Positions 33,103 through 42,401 are shown, counted from the stretch's first letter. The stretch is DNA of 64,000 nt from an uncultured Collinsella sp. (GCA_902494345.1 CABUSV010000005.1:62001-126000); one strand, 5' to 3'. Made by a program: numbers and translations. The notes: a model not told the origin generated them from the letters alone.

Positions 33103-34479
33103 CTAGGCCCTCAACAGATAGCGCACCTCGTAGGGCGCAAGCTCAAGGGAGCCCGCCAGCTCGACCGTGGGCACGCCGTCGGCAAGCAAATCGACAAAGG
33201 AGCCGTTGAGCTCGCCGGCGCCAAAGGTGTAAGGCTCGTCCACGGCGTTCACCGCCACGAGCACCGTCGCGTCGTCGCAGGCGCGCTCGAACAGCAGCTG
33301 CTTGTTCTGGATCACCACATTGCGATAGGCACCGTAGTTGAGAGCACGGGCCGCCGCGTCGTTTGCCGAGCGCAGGTGCGCCAGCTGCGTGATGAAGGCC
33401 GTCAGCTCGTTGGGCGCAGGCTCATCGAGCGCAGGGCGCAGCGCCCAGTCGCCATCGGGGCCGCCCTTTTCACCAGCAATTCCCCACTCGCTGCCATAGT
33501 AGACGCACGGAATGCCCGGCATGCCAAAGAGCATGCCATAGGCGGGACGCAGGCACGACTTGTCGGTGAGGATGCTTGCCAGGCGCGGCACGTCGTGGTT
33601 GTCGACAAACGACAGCAGGTGTTTGCCGCGGTAGATGCACCAGGGGTCGCCGCCAAACTGGCGATGCAGCGAATGGGCGATCTCGAACATGTTGACCGAG
33701 TTAAAGCTGGAGTACAGGCCCTTGTAGCACTCGTAGTTGGTGCAGGAGTCGAGCATCTCGTCGTTGACGATTTGGTTGTAGTCGCCGTGGAGCGTCTCGC
33801 CAATCAGCACAAAGTCGGGCTTGAGCTCACGGGTAAAAGCGTGCAAGCGGCGCATGAAGTCGCGGTCGAGCATATAGGCAACGTCCAAGCGCAGGCCGTC
33901 GACGCCAAAGACCTCGGCCCAGCGACGCACGGACTCAAGCAGGTAATTGACCACGGCGGGGTTTTGCAGGTTGAGCTTCACAAGCTCAAAATGGCCCTCC
34001 CAGCCCTCATACCAAAAGCCGTCGCCGTAGCACGAGTCACCGTCAAAGCTGATGTGGAACCAATCCTTGTACGGCGAATCCCACTTGCGCTCCTGCACAT
34101 CGCGGAAGGCCCAAAAACCGCGGCCGACGTGGTTGAAGACGGCATCGAGCACCACGCGGATACCGTGGGCATGCAGTGTGTCGCACACGGCGGCAAAGTC
34201 GACATCCCCACCCAGGCGGCGGTCGATATGGCGCAGGCTGCGCGTATCGTAGCCGTGGCTATCGGACTCGAGCGGCGGGTTGATGAGCACAGTGCCAACG
34301 CCGAGTTCCTGCAGGTAGTCGGCCCATTTGGCAATCTTCATGATGGGCGCATCGGGGCTAGCTGTGGCATCGGCGGCCTGGGCGAGCTCATCCTCGGCAA
34401 CGGGGGCGGCGTTTTCGCGCGGAGCTCCACAAAAGCCCAGCGGATAGATCTGATAGAACGTCGTCTCGTATGCCCACAT
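33103..34479 (-). CDS. GH13 alpha-amylase family glycosidase
   Basis: A 458-residue (beta/alpha)8-barrel enzyme acting on alpha-glucans or maltodextrins. The conserved regions appear in order: VVLDAVFNHVG (region I), GLRLDVAYML with the nucleophilic Asp (II), FVLIGETLHGDY with the acid/base Glu (III) and SFVDNHDVPRL (IV). No signal peptide is present, so it works in the cytosol. Length suggests a maltogenic amylase or neopullulanase-like enzyme without the extra N-terminal domain. The ATG follows GGGAGG. No sugar transporter is adjacent. Confidence 0.87.
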   Translation of the reverse strand: MWAYETTFYQIYPLGFCGAPRENAAPVAEDELAQAADATASPDAPIMKIAKWADYLQELGVGTVLINPPLESDSHGYDTRSLRHIDRRLGGDVDFAAVCDTLHAHGIRVVLDAVFNHVGRGFWAFRDVQERKWDSPYKDWFHISFDGDSCYGDGFWYEGWEGHFELVKLNLQNPAVVNYLLESVRRWAEVFGVDGLRLDVAYMLDRDFMRRLHAFTRELKPDFVLIGETLHGDYNQIVNDEMLDSCTNYECYKGLYSSFNSVNMFEIAHSLHRQFGGDPWCIYRGKHLLSFVDNHDVPRLASILTDKSCLRPAYGMLFGMPGIPCVYYGSEWGIAGEKGGPDGDWALRPALDEPAPNELTAFITQLAHLRSANDAAARALNYGAYRNVVIQNKQLLFERACDDATVLVAVNAVDEPYTFGAGELNGSFVDLLADGVPTVELAGSLELAPYEVRYLLRA

Positions 34480-34550
34480 AGCAACCTCCCGGTAAGCTCA
34501 ACATAACGACATCCATTGTATGCCTGCCGTGCATCCCCTCCCCCAAAATA

Positions 34551-34617
34551 AGTTGCGGTGGAATAGTTCCTGCTTGAGCCTTCAAAGGCCTTAAACAGGA
34601 ACTATTCCACCGCAACT
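34551..34617. repeat. Palindromic hairpin family B, copy 1
   Basis: A perfect 22-bp stem starts AGTTGCGGTGGAATAGTTCC and is closed by a 23-nt loop with its own small stem. A degenerate copy lies at 38752. Both are followed by a similar short tail (GATGAGGGGACG here). It sits between the 3' end of the MFS gene and the start of the GH13 gene. Confidence 0.85.
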
Positions 34618-34632
34618 GATGAGGGGACGTGG

Positions 34633-35829
34633 CTAGGCGACGGGCTTGGCGCGGCGGATGGCTGGGAACATCACCGTGATGGCGAGGATAACGCCCACGA
34701 CGGCAATCGCCCCGCCCACAAAGCCGATCCAGGCGATACCGGGACCCGAAACCACGGCTCCGCCGATCGCGGTACCCGTGCCGATACCGAGGTTGAACAG
34801 GCCCGAGAAGATCGACATGGCGACGGCCGACGAATCTGCCGGCGTGTGCTTGATGAGCTCGGCCTGAAACGCCACGTTAAAGGCCGTGGCGCAGCAACCC
34901 CACAGTGCGCAGACGGCAAGCACTGTCACGAGCGACGATGCGGCCGGCCCCATGAGCAGCAGGGCCACCGGCACGCCGGAGAGCGTGATAGCCAAGAACG
35001 GGAAGCGATGCCCATCGAACAGGCGGCCAAACAGCCAGCTTCCGAGCAAACCAGAGCAGCCAAACGCCGTCAGCGTCATGGTAATGGCGCCCGCATCGAC
35101 GTGCGCGACCTGCGCCAGGAAGGGCTCGATATAGCTGTAGCTTGCGTAATAGCCGGTCGCCATGAAGACCGTGACTGCGTAGAGCGCGATGAGGAGCGGG
35201 TTCTTGAGCAGCTCGGGCAGCTGTTTGACGGTAAAGCGCTCACCCGCCGGCATGGCCGGGAACACCGCTGCCTGGTAGACGACCGCGATGGCTGAGAGGC
35301 CCCCGACCACGGCAAACGTCATGCGCCAGCCCACGGCCAAGCCAATGGCGCGACCGAGCGGCAGGCCAAAGATCTGCGCGATGGACGAGCCCGTAGCGAT
35401 CATGCTGATGGCGAGCGCGCCGTGGCGAGTGTCGACCAGGCGCGAGGCCATAATCGAGGCGACTGACCAGAACACGGCATGTGCGCAAGCGACCACCAGG
35501 CGCGCGCAGACCAGGATGGGATAGGTCGGCGCCACAGCGGACAGGAACTGACCGAGCGAGAACACGGCCAGCACGCCCAGCAGCATCCGCTTGAACTCAA
35601 AGCGCGAGGCGAACACCATGAGCGGCAGCGACAGCAGCATGACGCCCCAGGCATAGACCGAGATCATGATGCCCGCCTGGGCCTCGGTGAGCGAGAACGA
35701 CGCGGCGATATCAGTCAAAAGGCCGATGGGCATAAACTCCGACGTGTTGAACACGAACGCACAGCAGGTGAGCCCGACGAGTGGGAGCCATTGCTTGAGC
35801 GTGATGCCGTCTTGCCTTGTCTGAGTCAT
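34633..35829 (-). CDS. MFS transporter, DHA1 family (sugar/drug efflux type)
   Basis: A 398-residue 12-segment major facilitator. The N-terminus LVGLTCCAFVFNTSEFMPIG and the following AASFSLTEAQAGIMIS are very close in style to SotB/YdhP-like exporters of the DHA1 family. RFEFKRMLLG gives the loop 2-3 motif region. The predicted function is proton-driven export of sugars or small drugs, with substrate unknown. I choose ATG 35829. A longer frame upstream starts in the intergenic region without homology. Confidence 0.83.
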   Translation of the reverse strand: MTQTRQDGITLKQWLPLVGLTCCAFVFNTSEFMPIGLLTDIAASFSLTEAQAGIMISVYAWGVMLLSLPLMVFASRFEFKRMLLGVLAVFSLGQFLSAVAPTYPILVCARLVVACAHAVFWSVASIMASRLVDTRHGALAISMIATGSSIAQIFGLPLGRAIGLAVGWRMTFAVVGGLSAIAVVYQAAVFPAMPAGERFTVKQLPELLKNPLLIALYAVTVFMATGYYASYSYIEPFLAQVAHVDAGAITMTLTAFGCSGLLGSWLFGRLFDGHRFPFLAITLSGVPVALLLMGPAASSLVTVLAVCALWGCCATAFNVAFQAELIKHTPADSSAVAMSIFSGLFNLGIGTGTAIGGAVVSGPGIAWIGFVGGAIAVVGVILAITVMFPAIRRAKPVA

Positions 35830-35875
35830 ATATAACGTCTCCAATCGTTTTGAGCGGAGGCGATTATATAGCAAC

Positions 35876-35907
35876 GGCCCCGCATCCGTCAGTACAGAAG
35901 CGGGGCC
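35876..35907. terminator. Stem-loop between feoAB and the MFS gene
   Basis: GGCCCCGC pairs with GCGGGGCC 16 nt apart. The T run is weak, so termination is uncertain. Confidence 0.5.
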
Positions 35908-35949
35908 GAAAACAATTCGATACACAGAGGTTGCGCCGTCAATTCATAA

Positions 35950-38310
35950 CTAAGCCAACCCCAGCAATATGCCCGCCGAATGCACGACAAACGCCACGAT
36001 CCAGGCAACGGCGACCTGAAACGCGAATACGGCCACGGCATAGCGCGCGCCCAACTCGCTCTTGACAGCGCCGATAGCGGCCACGCAAGGCGGGTACAGC
36101 AGCGTAAAGACCAGGAACACGTAAGCGGTAAACGGCGAAAACATGGTCGACAGTGCCGCGGGCGAGGTCGCGCCCAAAAGCACGGTGAGGGTCGAGATGA
36201 CACTCTCCTTGGCGATAAGTCCGGTGACGAGCGCCGTGGATGCGCGCCAATCGCCAAAGCCAAGCGGCGCCAGCGCCGGCGCGATGATGCTGCCGAGGCC
36301 CGCAAGCAGGCTTTGCGACTGATCGGCGACCACGTTAAAGCGGATGTCGAACGTCTGAAGGAACCAGATGACCACGGTCGCGGCAAAGATAATGGTAAAG
36401 GCCTTGGTGATGAAGTCCTTAGCCTTATCCCATGCCAGCATCACCGTCGTCTTGACGCTCGGCAGGCGGTAATTGGGAAGCTCCATGATAAACGGCACCG
36501 GGTCGCCCTTAAATGCAGTGCGGTTGAGCACCAAAGCCGCGATGCAGCCGACCACGATACCAATTAGATAGAGCGAGACCATGGCGGGGACCGTCGCCTG
36601 CGGGAAAAACGCCCCGCACAGCAAGCCGTAAACAGGCAACTTGGCTGAGCAGCTCATAAACGGCGTGAGCATGACCGTCATCTTGCGGTCGTGCTCGGAT
36701 GGGAGCGTACGGGTCGACATGATAGCCGGCACGGTGCAGCCAAAACCGACGAGCATGGGCACGAAGCTGCGGCCCGACAGGCCAAAGCGACGCAGCACCT
36801 TATCCATGACAAAGGCCACGCGCGCCATGTATCCGGAGTCTTCCAGAATGGAGAGGAACAAAAAGAGCACGACGATAATCGGCAGAAAGGTCAGCACGCT
36901 GCCCACACCCGTAAGCACGCCGTCGACAGCCAGCGAGCGCACCACGTCGTTGGTACCGAACGCCTTGAGGCCTGCATCGGCCGAGGCGATGATGGTAGCG
37001 ATACCGTCCTCCATGAGTCCCTGCAACGCCGCGCCGATCACGCCAAACGTCAGCCAAAAGACGAGGCCCATGATCACCAGAAACGCCGGAATGGCTGTGT
37101 AACGACCTGTCAGGATGCGGTCAATCTTGACGGAGCGCACGTGCTCGCGGCTCTCGTGCGGCTTGACGACGCAACGCCCGCACACGTCGCCGATAAAGCT
37201 AAAACGCATATCGGCCAGCGCAGATAGGCGGTCGGTGCCGGCCTCGCCCTCCATCTGGGTGATGATGTGCTCGATAGCGTCGAGCTCGTTGCGGTCCAGG
37301 TGAAGCGCCTCGGTCACCAGCTCGTCGCCCTCAACCAGCTTGGTCGCCGCAAAGCGCACTGGGATGTGCGCCGTCACGGCATGGTCCTCGATCAGGTTAG
37401 CAATGCCGTGGATGCATCGATGCAGCGCGCCGCCGTCCGGACCGTCGGGCGCGCAAAAGTCCAGACGGCCGGGGCGCTCGCGGAACCGCGCCACGTGCAA
37501 GGCATGATCCACCAGCTCGCCGATACCCTCGTTGCGGGCAGCGCTAATGGGGACAACAGGCACGCCCAACAGACTCTCGAGCAGGTTGACATCGATGGCG
37601 CCGCCGTTGGTCGTCACCTCGTCCATCATGTTGAGCGCGATGACCATGGGACGGTCGAGCTCCATAAGCTGCAGCGTTAGGTACAGATTGCGCTCGATGT
37701 TGGTGGCGTCGATGATGTCGATGATGGCGTCGGGATGCTCATCCAGGATAAACTGGCGGCTTACGATCTCTTCGCCCGTGTACGGCGACAGGGAGTAAAT
37801 GCCGGGCAGGTCGGTAACGCTTGCCTCGGGATGGTTACGGATTGTGCCGTCCTTGCGGTCGACCGTCACGCCAGGAAAGTTACCGACGTGCTGGTTGGAG
37901 CCCGTCAGTTGGTTGAACAGCGTGGTCTTGCCGCAGTTTTGGTTGCCGGCGAGGGCAAAATGCAGAGGCGCGCCCTCGGGCACGGCCGTCTTTGCCGCGC
38001 GGGGCGAATACGTCCCCTCGCCGAGTGCCGGGTGCTCCGTCGTGCCGATTGCGGCGTTAGCGCGCGGACCCGTATCGGTGTCGTGAATGCCCACGAGCTC
38101 GATGCGAGCGGCATCGTCCTTGCGCAGTGTCAACTCGTAGCCACGCAGGCGGATCTCGAGCGGGTCGCCCATGGGGGCGTACTTCATCATGGTGACTTCG
38201 GTGCCCGGCGTTAGACCCATGTCCAAAATATGCTGTCGGAGTGCCTGATCGTCCGATGCCACCGATGCGACAACGGCGTCCTTTCCAATCTCGAGTGTAT
38301 CGAGCCTCAC
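35950..38310 (-). CDS. feoB: Ferrous iron transporter, FeoA-FeoB fusion
   Basis: A fusion of about 786 residues for Fe2+ uptake. Residues 1 to about 75 form a FeoA SH3-like domain (HILDMGLTPGTEVTMMKYAP). After a linker comes the FeoB G domain with G1 GNQNCGKTTLFNQLTG, G3 DLPGIYSL and G4 NMMDE. Note that G4 is NxxDE rather than NKxD. Then follow the four-helix GDI domain and a membrane part with two Gate motifs (LVGFGCTVPAIMSTR and the later LLYPPCVAAIGAVKSE). GTG 38310 is chosen because GGAGG lies 8 nt upstream. Two palindromes upstream suggest metal-dependent repression. Confidence 0.92.
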   Translation of the reverse strand: MRLDTLEIGKDAVVASVASDDQALRQHILDMGLTPGTEVTMMKYAPMGDPLEIRLRGYELTLRKDDAARIELVGIHDTDTGPRANAAIGTTEHPALGEGTYSPRAAKTAVPEGAPLHFALAGNQNCGKTTLFNQLTGSNQHVGNFPGVTVDRKDGTIRNHPEASVTDLPGIYSLSPYTGEEIVSRQFILDEHPDAIIDIIDATNIERNLYLTLQLMELDRPMVIALNMMDEVTTNGGAIDVNLLESLLGVPVVPISAARNEGIGELVDHALHVARFRERPGRLDFCAPDGPDGGALHRCIHGIANLIEDHAVTAHIPVRFAATKLVEGDELVTEALHLDRNELDAIEHIITQMEGEAGTDRLSALADMRFSFIGDVCGRCVVKPHESREHVRSVKIDRILTGRYTAIPAFLVIMGLVFWLTFGVIGAALQGLMEDGIATIIASADAGLKAFGTNDVVRSLAVDGVLTGVGSVLTFLPIIVVLFLFLSILEDSGYMARVAFVMDKVLRRFGLSGRSFVPMLVGFGCTVPAIMSTRTLPSEHDRKMTVMLTPFMSCSAKLPVYGLLCGAFFPQATVPAMVSLYLIGIVVGCIAALVLNRTAFKGDPVPFIMELPNYRLPSVKTTVMLAWDKAKDFITKAFTIIFAATVVIWFLQTFDIRFNVVADQSQSLLAGLGSIIAPALAPLGFGDWRASTALVTGLIAKESVISTLTVLLGATSPAALSTMFSPFTAYVFLVFTLLYPPCVAAIGAVKSELGARYAVAVFAFQVAVAWIVAFVVHSAGILLGLA

Positions 38311-38352
38311 GTCCGTGTTCCTCCCCCGGCGCCCACAGGGCGTTGTATTTAT

Positions 38353-38385
38353 GTTCACCATGGCTAACCGTTTGCCATGGCTAAC
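38353..38385 (-). promoter_or_regulatory. Tandem quasi-palindromes upstream of feoAB
   Basis: GTTCACCATGGCTAAC (38353-38368) and GTTTGCCATGGCTAAC (38370-38385) are two near-palindromes 17 bp apart, about 45 bp before the start codon. The half-site GGTTAGCC resembles DtxR/IdeR-type iron boxes. Regulation by an iron-dependent repressor is inferred. Confidence 0.55.
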
Positions 38386-38485
38386 CAATTTTAAGCTTAC
38401 ATGATAGCGTGAACACACAACGACGTTCAATCGACAGATCGGTGCAAGGGGAATTCTGGGCCATTGCTTCCCAGACGGGCCTGTT

Positions 38486-38690
38486 GCGGAAACCGAATCC
38501 CACTCCGGAACACCTAAACGGGACGGGCTTTCCGGTTGAGGCATCTAGCGGAAACTGCAGCCCGGAATCGGCGCTCAGACTGGGATGCGATTTCCCGATC
38601 GAGCCCCTCGGGGAAACTGCGACCCGGAATCTGCGCCCAAAACGGGTCACGATTTCCCAAACGGGACGTGGTTTCCCGCGGGAGCAGAAA
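38486..38690. repeat. Degenerate tandem repeat of about 62 bp, about three units
   Basis: Units begin near 38486, 38548 and 38610. The last two share GGAAACTGC, CCCGGAATC and GATTTCCC in the same order. Each unit is itself partly self-complementary (GGGAAA...GACCCG with CGGGTC...TTTCCC). It fills the gap of about 540 bp (38311-38850) with the family B hairpin. No gene is seen there. Confidence 0.65.
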
Positions 38691-38751
38691 CAGCCGCCCG
38701 CTCCCTCGACAAAATGATCCATTTTCCTCCGTCTCCAACAGATCAAAACGA

Positions 38752-38816
38752 AGTTGCGGTGGAATAGTTCCTGTTTAAAGCCCCGTGACTTTAATTGGAA
38801 CTATTTCACCGCAAGT
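38752..38816. repeat. Palindromic hairpin family B, copy 2
   Basis: AGTTGCGGTGGAATAGTTCC pairs with GGAACTATTTCACCGCAAGT with two mismatches. The outer arms match copy 1 at 34551, but the loop differs. It lies just 3' of the esterase gene. Confidence 0.85.
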
Positions 38817-38850
38817 TATGAGGGACGGGATGGGGCTGGCCCTCTTACTC

Positions 38851-39750
38851 TTACAGATGGCGCTCCAGGAAGCGGAAGGCTAGGCGGATCCAGGGACGGA
38901 CCGCCACCTGCTTGTCCTCGTTGTCGACCGCGGTGTTGGCGTTGCCGAGCGAAAGGCCGTGACCACCCTGGTCGAAGACGTGCATCTCGCATGCAACGCC
39001 CTCCTCGGCCATGCGCTGCGCAAACGGGTATACCTGCGCGATCGGCGCCGTCTTGTCGTCGGACACGCCCCACACAAAGGTCGGTGGCATCTGACGCGAA
39101 ACATGCGTGGTGGGGCAGATGTCGGCCAGATGCTCGTCAGTTGCCTCGCCGCCCGTCACCATCGACAGGTAGTCGTTGAGCAAATCGCGTCCCGTCTTGC
39201 CGCCCGTCTTGGGCACGCGCAAGTCAATGCGCGGATCGCGCGTCTGCATGTCGCGCACATAGGCAAAGTCGAGCAATGGATAGCCCAGCACCACGGCATC
39301 GGGACGAATGTCGTCCGGACGCGCCCCGGCAAGTGCCGCAAAGGGGCCGGTCTTCCACTGTGTTGCCAGCGAGGCGCAAATCATGCCGCCAGCAGAAAAG
39401 CCCACGACGCACACGCGCTTAGGATCGACATGCCACTCGTCGGCGTTGGCGCGCACCGTGGCGACCATCTTGGCAAGATCTGCCTGGGGGTGCGGAAAGC
39501 TCACGTCACCCGTAGAACTCGTGACATAGTTGAGCACAAAGGCCTGGTAGCCGCGATCCAAAAATGCAAACGCCACCGGGTCCTGCTCGTGCGGAGCGAT
39601 ATGCGTAAACCCGCCTCCGCCGCAGATGATCACCGCGGGGCGGCGGCCATTCGGTTTATCGGGCAGCGGCTCGGCACCCAAATACGTAAACGTCGCCGGA
39701 TAATCCTCGGTCGGCTCCTCGCCCCACAGCGCATGGTTCTCGACAATCAT
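38851..39750 (-). CDS. Alpha/beta-hydrolase, carbohydrate esterase-like
   Basis: A 299-residue cytosolic hydrolase. PAVIICGGGGFTHIAPHEQD contains the oxyanion region, VVGFSAGGMICASLA carries the nucleophilic Ser, and FDQGGHGLSLGN the catalytic His, with an Asp near GVSDDKTAP. The overall pattern fits BD-FAE/acetyl-xylan esterase-like proteins. No signal peptide is present. ATG 39750 has GGGAG 5 nt upstream. The longer upstream frame runs into the divergent promoter region and is rejected. Confidence 0.82.
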   Translation of the reverse strand: MIVENHALWGEEPTEDYPATFTYLGAEPLPDKPNGRRPAVIICGGGGFTHIAPHEQDPVAFAFLDRGYQAFVLNYVTSSTGDVSFPHPQADLAKMVATVRANADEWHVDPKRVCVVGFSAGGMICASLATQWKTGPFAALAGARPDDIRPDAVVLGYPLLDFAYVRDMQTRDPRIDLRVPKTGGKTGRDLLNDYLSMVTGGEATDEHLADICPTTHVSRQMPPTFVWGVSDDKTAPIAQVYPFAQRMAEEGVACEMHVFDQGGHGLSLGNANTAVDNEDKQVAVRPWIRLAFRFLERHL

Positions 39751-39937
39751 ATGTGCTCCCTTCGCGCAAATTATGCGCCTTTGTTTTTCGCCTTCAAGCG
39801 TACCCCACTTGAACCCGTGGCGCAGAAACACACCAGCAATAAGTTTCCCTTTAACTGATATATCACATAATCCCAGCTCAGAGGTATCGCTGAGCAGCGT
39901 AGAATAGGGGGCGTTGACCAAGCCGCGAAACACATAT

Positions 39938-39947
39938 GAAACGTTTC
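39938..39947. promoter_or_regulatory. GAAACGTTTC palindrome upstream of the EIIA gene
   Basis: A perfect 10-bp palindrome of the LacI-family operator type lies 48 bp before the EIIA start. It is one base short of a CcpA cre consensus. No regulator is adjacent. Confidence 0.3.
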
Positions 39948-39994
39948 CGGCAAACCAAACGCGCGATATGCGCCTATTTAAGTTGGAGGCAACT

Positions 39995-40558
39995 ATGGGT
40001 CTGCTCGATTCGCTTAAGTCCACCTTCACCTCGGCCGGCGAGGCGTCCGTTCCGCCCGCAGCAAGCTTCGCCACCCGCGAAGGCGTCATCTATGCCCCCG
40101 TTAACGGCGTGCTCGTCAACCTGGACGAGGTTCCCGACGAGACGATCGCCTCGGGCATGCTTGGCCAGGGCTATGGCATCGAGCCCATTACCGGCACCAT
40201 CTATGCGCCCGCCAACGGCCGCATCGGTGCCACCACTGTCACCAACCACTCCATTGGCATGATCACCGAGGACGGTCTTCGCGTGTTTATCCATGTTGGC
40301 CTGGGCACCGTGGAAATGAACGGCAAGGGTTTTGCCCGCTTTGTCGAGATGGGCGATGTGGTCAAGGCAGGCCAGCCGCTCATCAGCTTCGACCGCGAGG
40401 CCATTAAGGCCGCTGGTCACGAGGACATCGTAACCGTCATCGTCTCCGAGCTCGATCGTCTTAAGAGTATCGACCATGTCGGCGAGTCTGGAACGCTTAT
40501 CGGCGGCAACCCGCTCGTCAAGCTTGGCGACCCGCTGCTGGTAGCCAAGACCAAGTAG
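39995..40558 (+). CDS. PTS glucose-type EIIA
   Basis: A 187-residue standalone EIIA-Glc domain that passes phosphate from HPr to an EIIB. EGVIYAPVNGVLVNLDEV is the family N-terminus. The phosphorylated His lies in LRVFIHVGLGTVEMNG, and the second active-site His is in VTNHSIGM. ATG 39995 follows TTGGAGG. It is monocistronic with a terminator behind it. No EIIBC partner is intact nearby. The broken EIIC at 2311 belongs to the superfamily that uses this EIIA type, but a link is speculative. Confidence 0.9.
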   Translation: MGLLDSLKSTFTSAGEASVPPAASFATREGVIYAPVNGVLVNLDEVPDETIASGMLGQGYGIEPITGTIYAPANGRIGATTVTNHSIGMITEDGLRVFIHVGLGTVEMNGKGFARFVEMGDVVKAGQPLISFDREAIKAAGHEDIVTVIVSELDRLKSIDHVGESGTLIGGNPLVKLGDPLLVAKTK

Positions 40559-40596
40559 CCAGGCCCCGCGCCACACAGCCAAAAGGCACCTCGTCA

Positions 40597-40630
40597 AGTG
40601 CCCGCGACCATTTGGCCGCGGGCACTTTTC
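40597..40630 (+). terminator. EIIA gene terminator
   Basis: AGTGCCCGCG pairs with CGCGGGCACT and is followed by TTTC. Confidence 0.8.
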
Positions 40631-40739
40631 GTTTGAAAAACCATCCCGCCAATGCCTTATCTGTATAGCTCAAATGAGCCGAGCTGCTAGAATATTGAAC
40701 TGTATGGATAACTATCATTCAACCGTTATGGGAGGATAC

Positions 40740-42143
40740 GTGAACCGCACCAAAATCGCGCAGCTCTATGCCGATGCCGAGTCGCTCGGCGGCCAGACTG
40801 TCACCGTCGCCGGCTGGGTTAAGTCCGTCCGCGACATGAAGAACTTTGGCTTTGTTACGCTCAACGACGGCAGCTGCTTCCGCGACCTGCAGGTCGTCAT
40901 GAACCGCGAGGCACTCGACAACTACGACGAGATCGCCCATCAAAACGTCTCGGCCGCACTCATTTGCACCGGCACCGTCAAGCTGACCCCCGATGCGCCC
41001 CAGCCTTTCGAGCTTTCTGCCACCTCCATCGAGGTCGAGGGCGTCAGCGCCCCGGATTACCCGCTGCAGAAGAAGCGTGCAACCGTCGAGTTCCTGCGCA
41101 CCCAGCAGCACCTGCGCCCGCGCACCAACCTGTTCCGCGCCGTGTTCCGCATCCGCTCTGTCGCGGCTGCCGCCATCCACCGCTTCTTCCAGGAGCAGGG
41201 CTTTGTCTACGTCAACACCCCCATCATCACCACGAGTGACTGCGAGGGCGCCGGCGAGATGTTCCGCGTGACCACGCTCGACCCCAAAAATCCGCCCCTC
41301 ACCGAGTCCGGCGAGGTCGACTGGAGCCAGGACTTCTTTGGCAAGCATGCAAGCCTCACCGTGTCCGGCCAGCTCAATGCCGAGAACTTTGCCATGGCCT
41401 TTGGCGACGTGTACACCTTTGGCCCCACCTTCCGCGCCGAAAACTCCAACACCACGCGCCACGCCGCCGAGTTTTGGATGATCGAGCCCGAGATGGCCTT
41501 CGCCGACCTTAACGACTACATGGATAACGCCGAGGCCATGCTCAAGTACGTCCTTAAGGACGTTATGGCCACCTGCCCCGACGAGCTCAACATGCTCAAC
41601 AAGTTTGTGGACAAGGGTCTGCTCGAGCGCCTGGACCATGTCGCCAACTCCGACTTTGCCCGCGTTACCTACACCGAGGCCGTCGAGATCCTGGAGCAGG
41701 CAGTCGCTGCTGGCCACCAGTTTGATTACCCCGTCAGCTGGGGCATCGACCTGCAGACCGAGCACGAGCGCTTCCTGACCGAGGAGCACTTTAAGCGCCC
41801 GACCTTCGTGACCGACTACCCGGCCGAAATCAAGGCGTTCTACATGCGCATGAACGAAGACGGCAAGACCGTCGCCGCCGCCGACTGCCTGGTTCCCGGT
41901 ATCGGCGAGATTATCGGCGGCTCCCAGCGCGAGGAGCGCCTGGATCTGCTCGAGGCCCGCATCAAGGACCTGGGCATGAATCCCGAGCAGTACAAGTACT
42001 ACCTTGACCTGCGCCGCTACGGTTCCTGCAAGCACGCCGGCTACGGTCTGGGCTTCGAGCGCTTGGTCATGTATCTGACCGGCGTGGGCAACATCCGCGA
42101 CGTCCTGCCGCACCCGCGCACCGTGGGCAACGCCGACTTCTAA
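40740..42143 (+). CDS. asnS: Asparaginyl-tRNA synthetase
   Basis: A 467-residue class IIb aminoacyl-tRNA synthetase. It has an N-terminal OB-fold anticodon domain (VTVAGWVKSVRDMKNFGFVTLNDG), then the catalytic core with motif 2 FRAENSNTTRHAAEFWMIEPE and motif 3 GYGLGFERLVMYLTG. GTG 40740 is preceded by GGGAGG. The upstream in-frame ATGs lack a site and would add non-homologous residues. A strong terminator follows. I see no T-box or other riboswitch. Confidence 0.95.
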   Translation: MNRTKIAQLYADAESLGGQTVTVAGWVKSVRDMKNFGFVTLNDGSCFRDLQVVMNREALDNYDEIAHQNVSAALICTGTVKLTPDAPQPFELSATSIEVEGVSAPDYPLQKKRATVEFLRTQQHLRPRTNLFRAVFRIRSVAAAAIHRFFQEQGFVYVNTPIITTSDCEGAGEMFRVTTLDPKNPPLTESGEVDWSQDFFGKHASLTVSGQLNAENFAMAFGDVYTFGPTFRAENSNTTRHAAEFWMIEPEMAFADLNDYMDNAEAMLKYVLKDVMATCPDELNMLNKFVDKGLLERLDHVANSDFARVTYTEAVEILEQAVAAGHQFDYPVSWGIDLQTEHERFLTEEHFKRPTFVTDYPAEIKAFYMRMNEDGKTVAAADCLVPGIGEIIGGSQREERLDLLEARIKDLGMNPEQYKYYLDLRRYGSCKHAGYGLGFERLVMYLTGVGNIRDVLPHPRTVGNADF

Positions 42144-42191
42144 TCGTCGGACGCTAGCTCGCGTCGCCACACGCCAACGCTCATCGCATAA

Positions 42192-42225
42192 GCGTCTCTC
42201 GACATCGGTCGAGAGACGCTTTTTT
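42192..42225 (+). terminator. asnS terminator
   Basis: GCGTCTCTCGAC pairs with GTCGAGAGACGC and runs into TTTTTT. Confidence 0.92.
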
Positions 42226-42346
42226 CAACAGCATCCGTCAAGCTTTTGGCAAGTTTTTGGTCAGTTGAGCAGGGCTGTTGAAAACTCGACCCGCCGTTTG
42301 CCGACGACTACCGACCGCCCAGAGCGCCCTGCGCCCCTGGGAAAGC

Positions 42347-42397
42347 CCCACGTCCTAGGCTCCATACCGTCGCCACCCAAAACGGAAAGGACGTGGG
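42347..42397 (+). promoter_or_regulatory. Stem that can hide the ribosome site of the WYL-like gene
   Basis: CCCACGTCCT (42347-42356) is fully complementary to AGGACGTGGG (42388-42397). The right arm overlaps the AAAGGA ribosome site of the gene starting at 42402. Translational control is inferred. Confidence 0.5.
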
Positions 42398-42401
42398 CAC
42401 C

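Noticed and set aside
39938..39948. CcpA cre site before the EIIA gene
   Set aside because: The palindrome GAAACGTTTC lacks one base of the cre spacing. A LacI-type operator is the most I can say.
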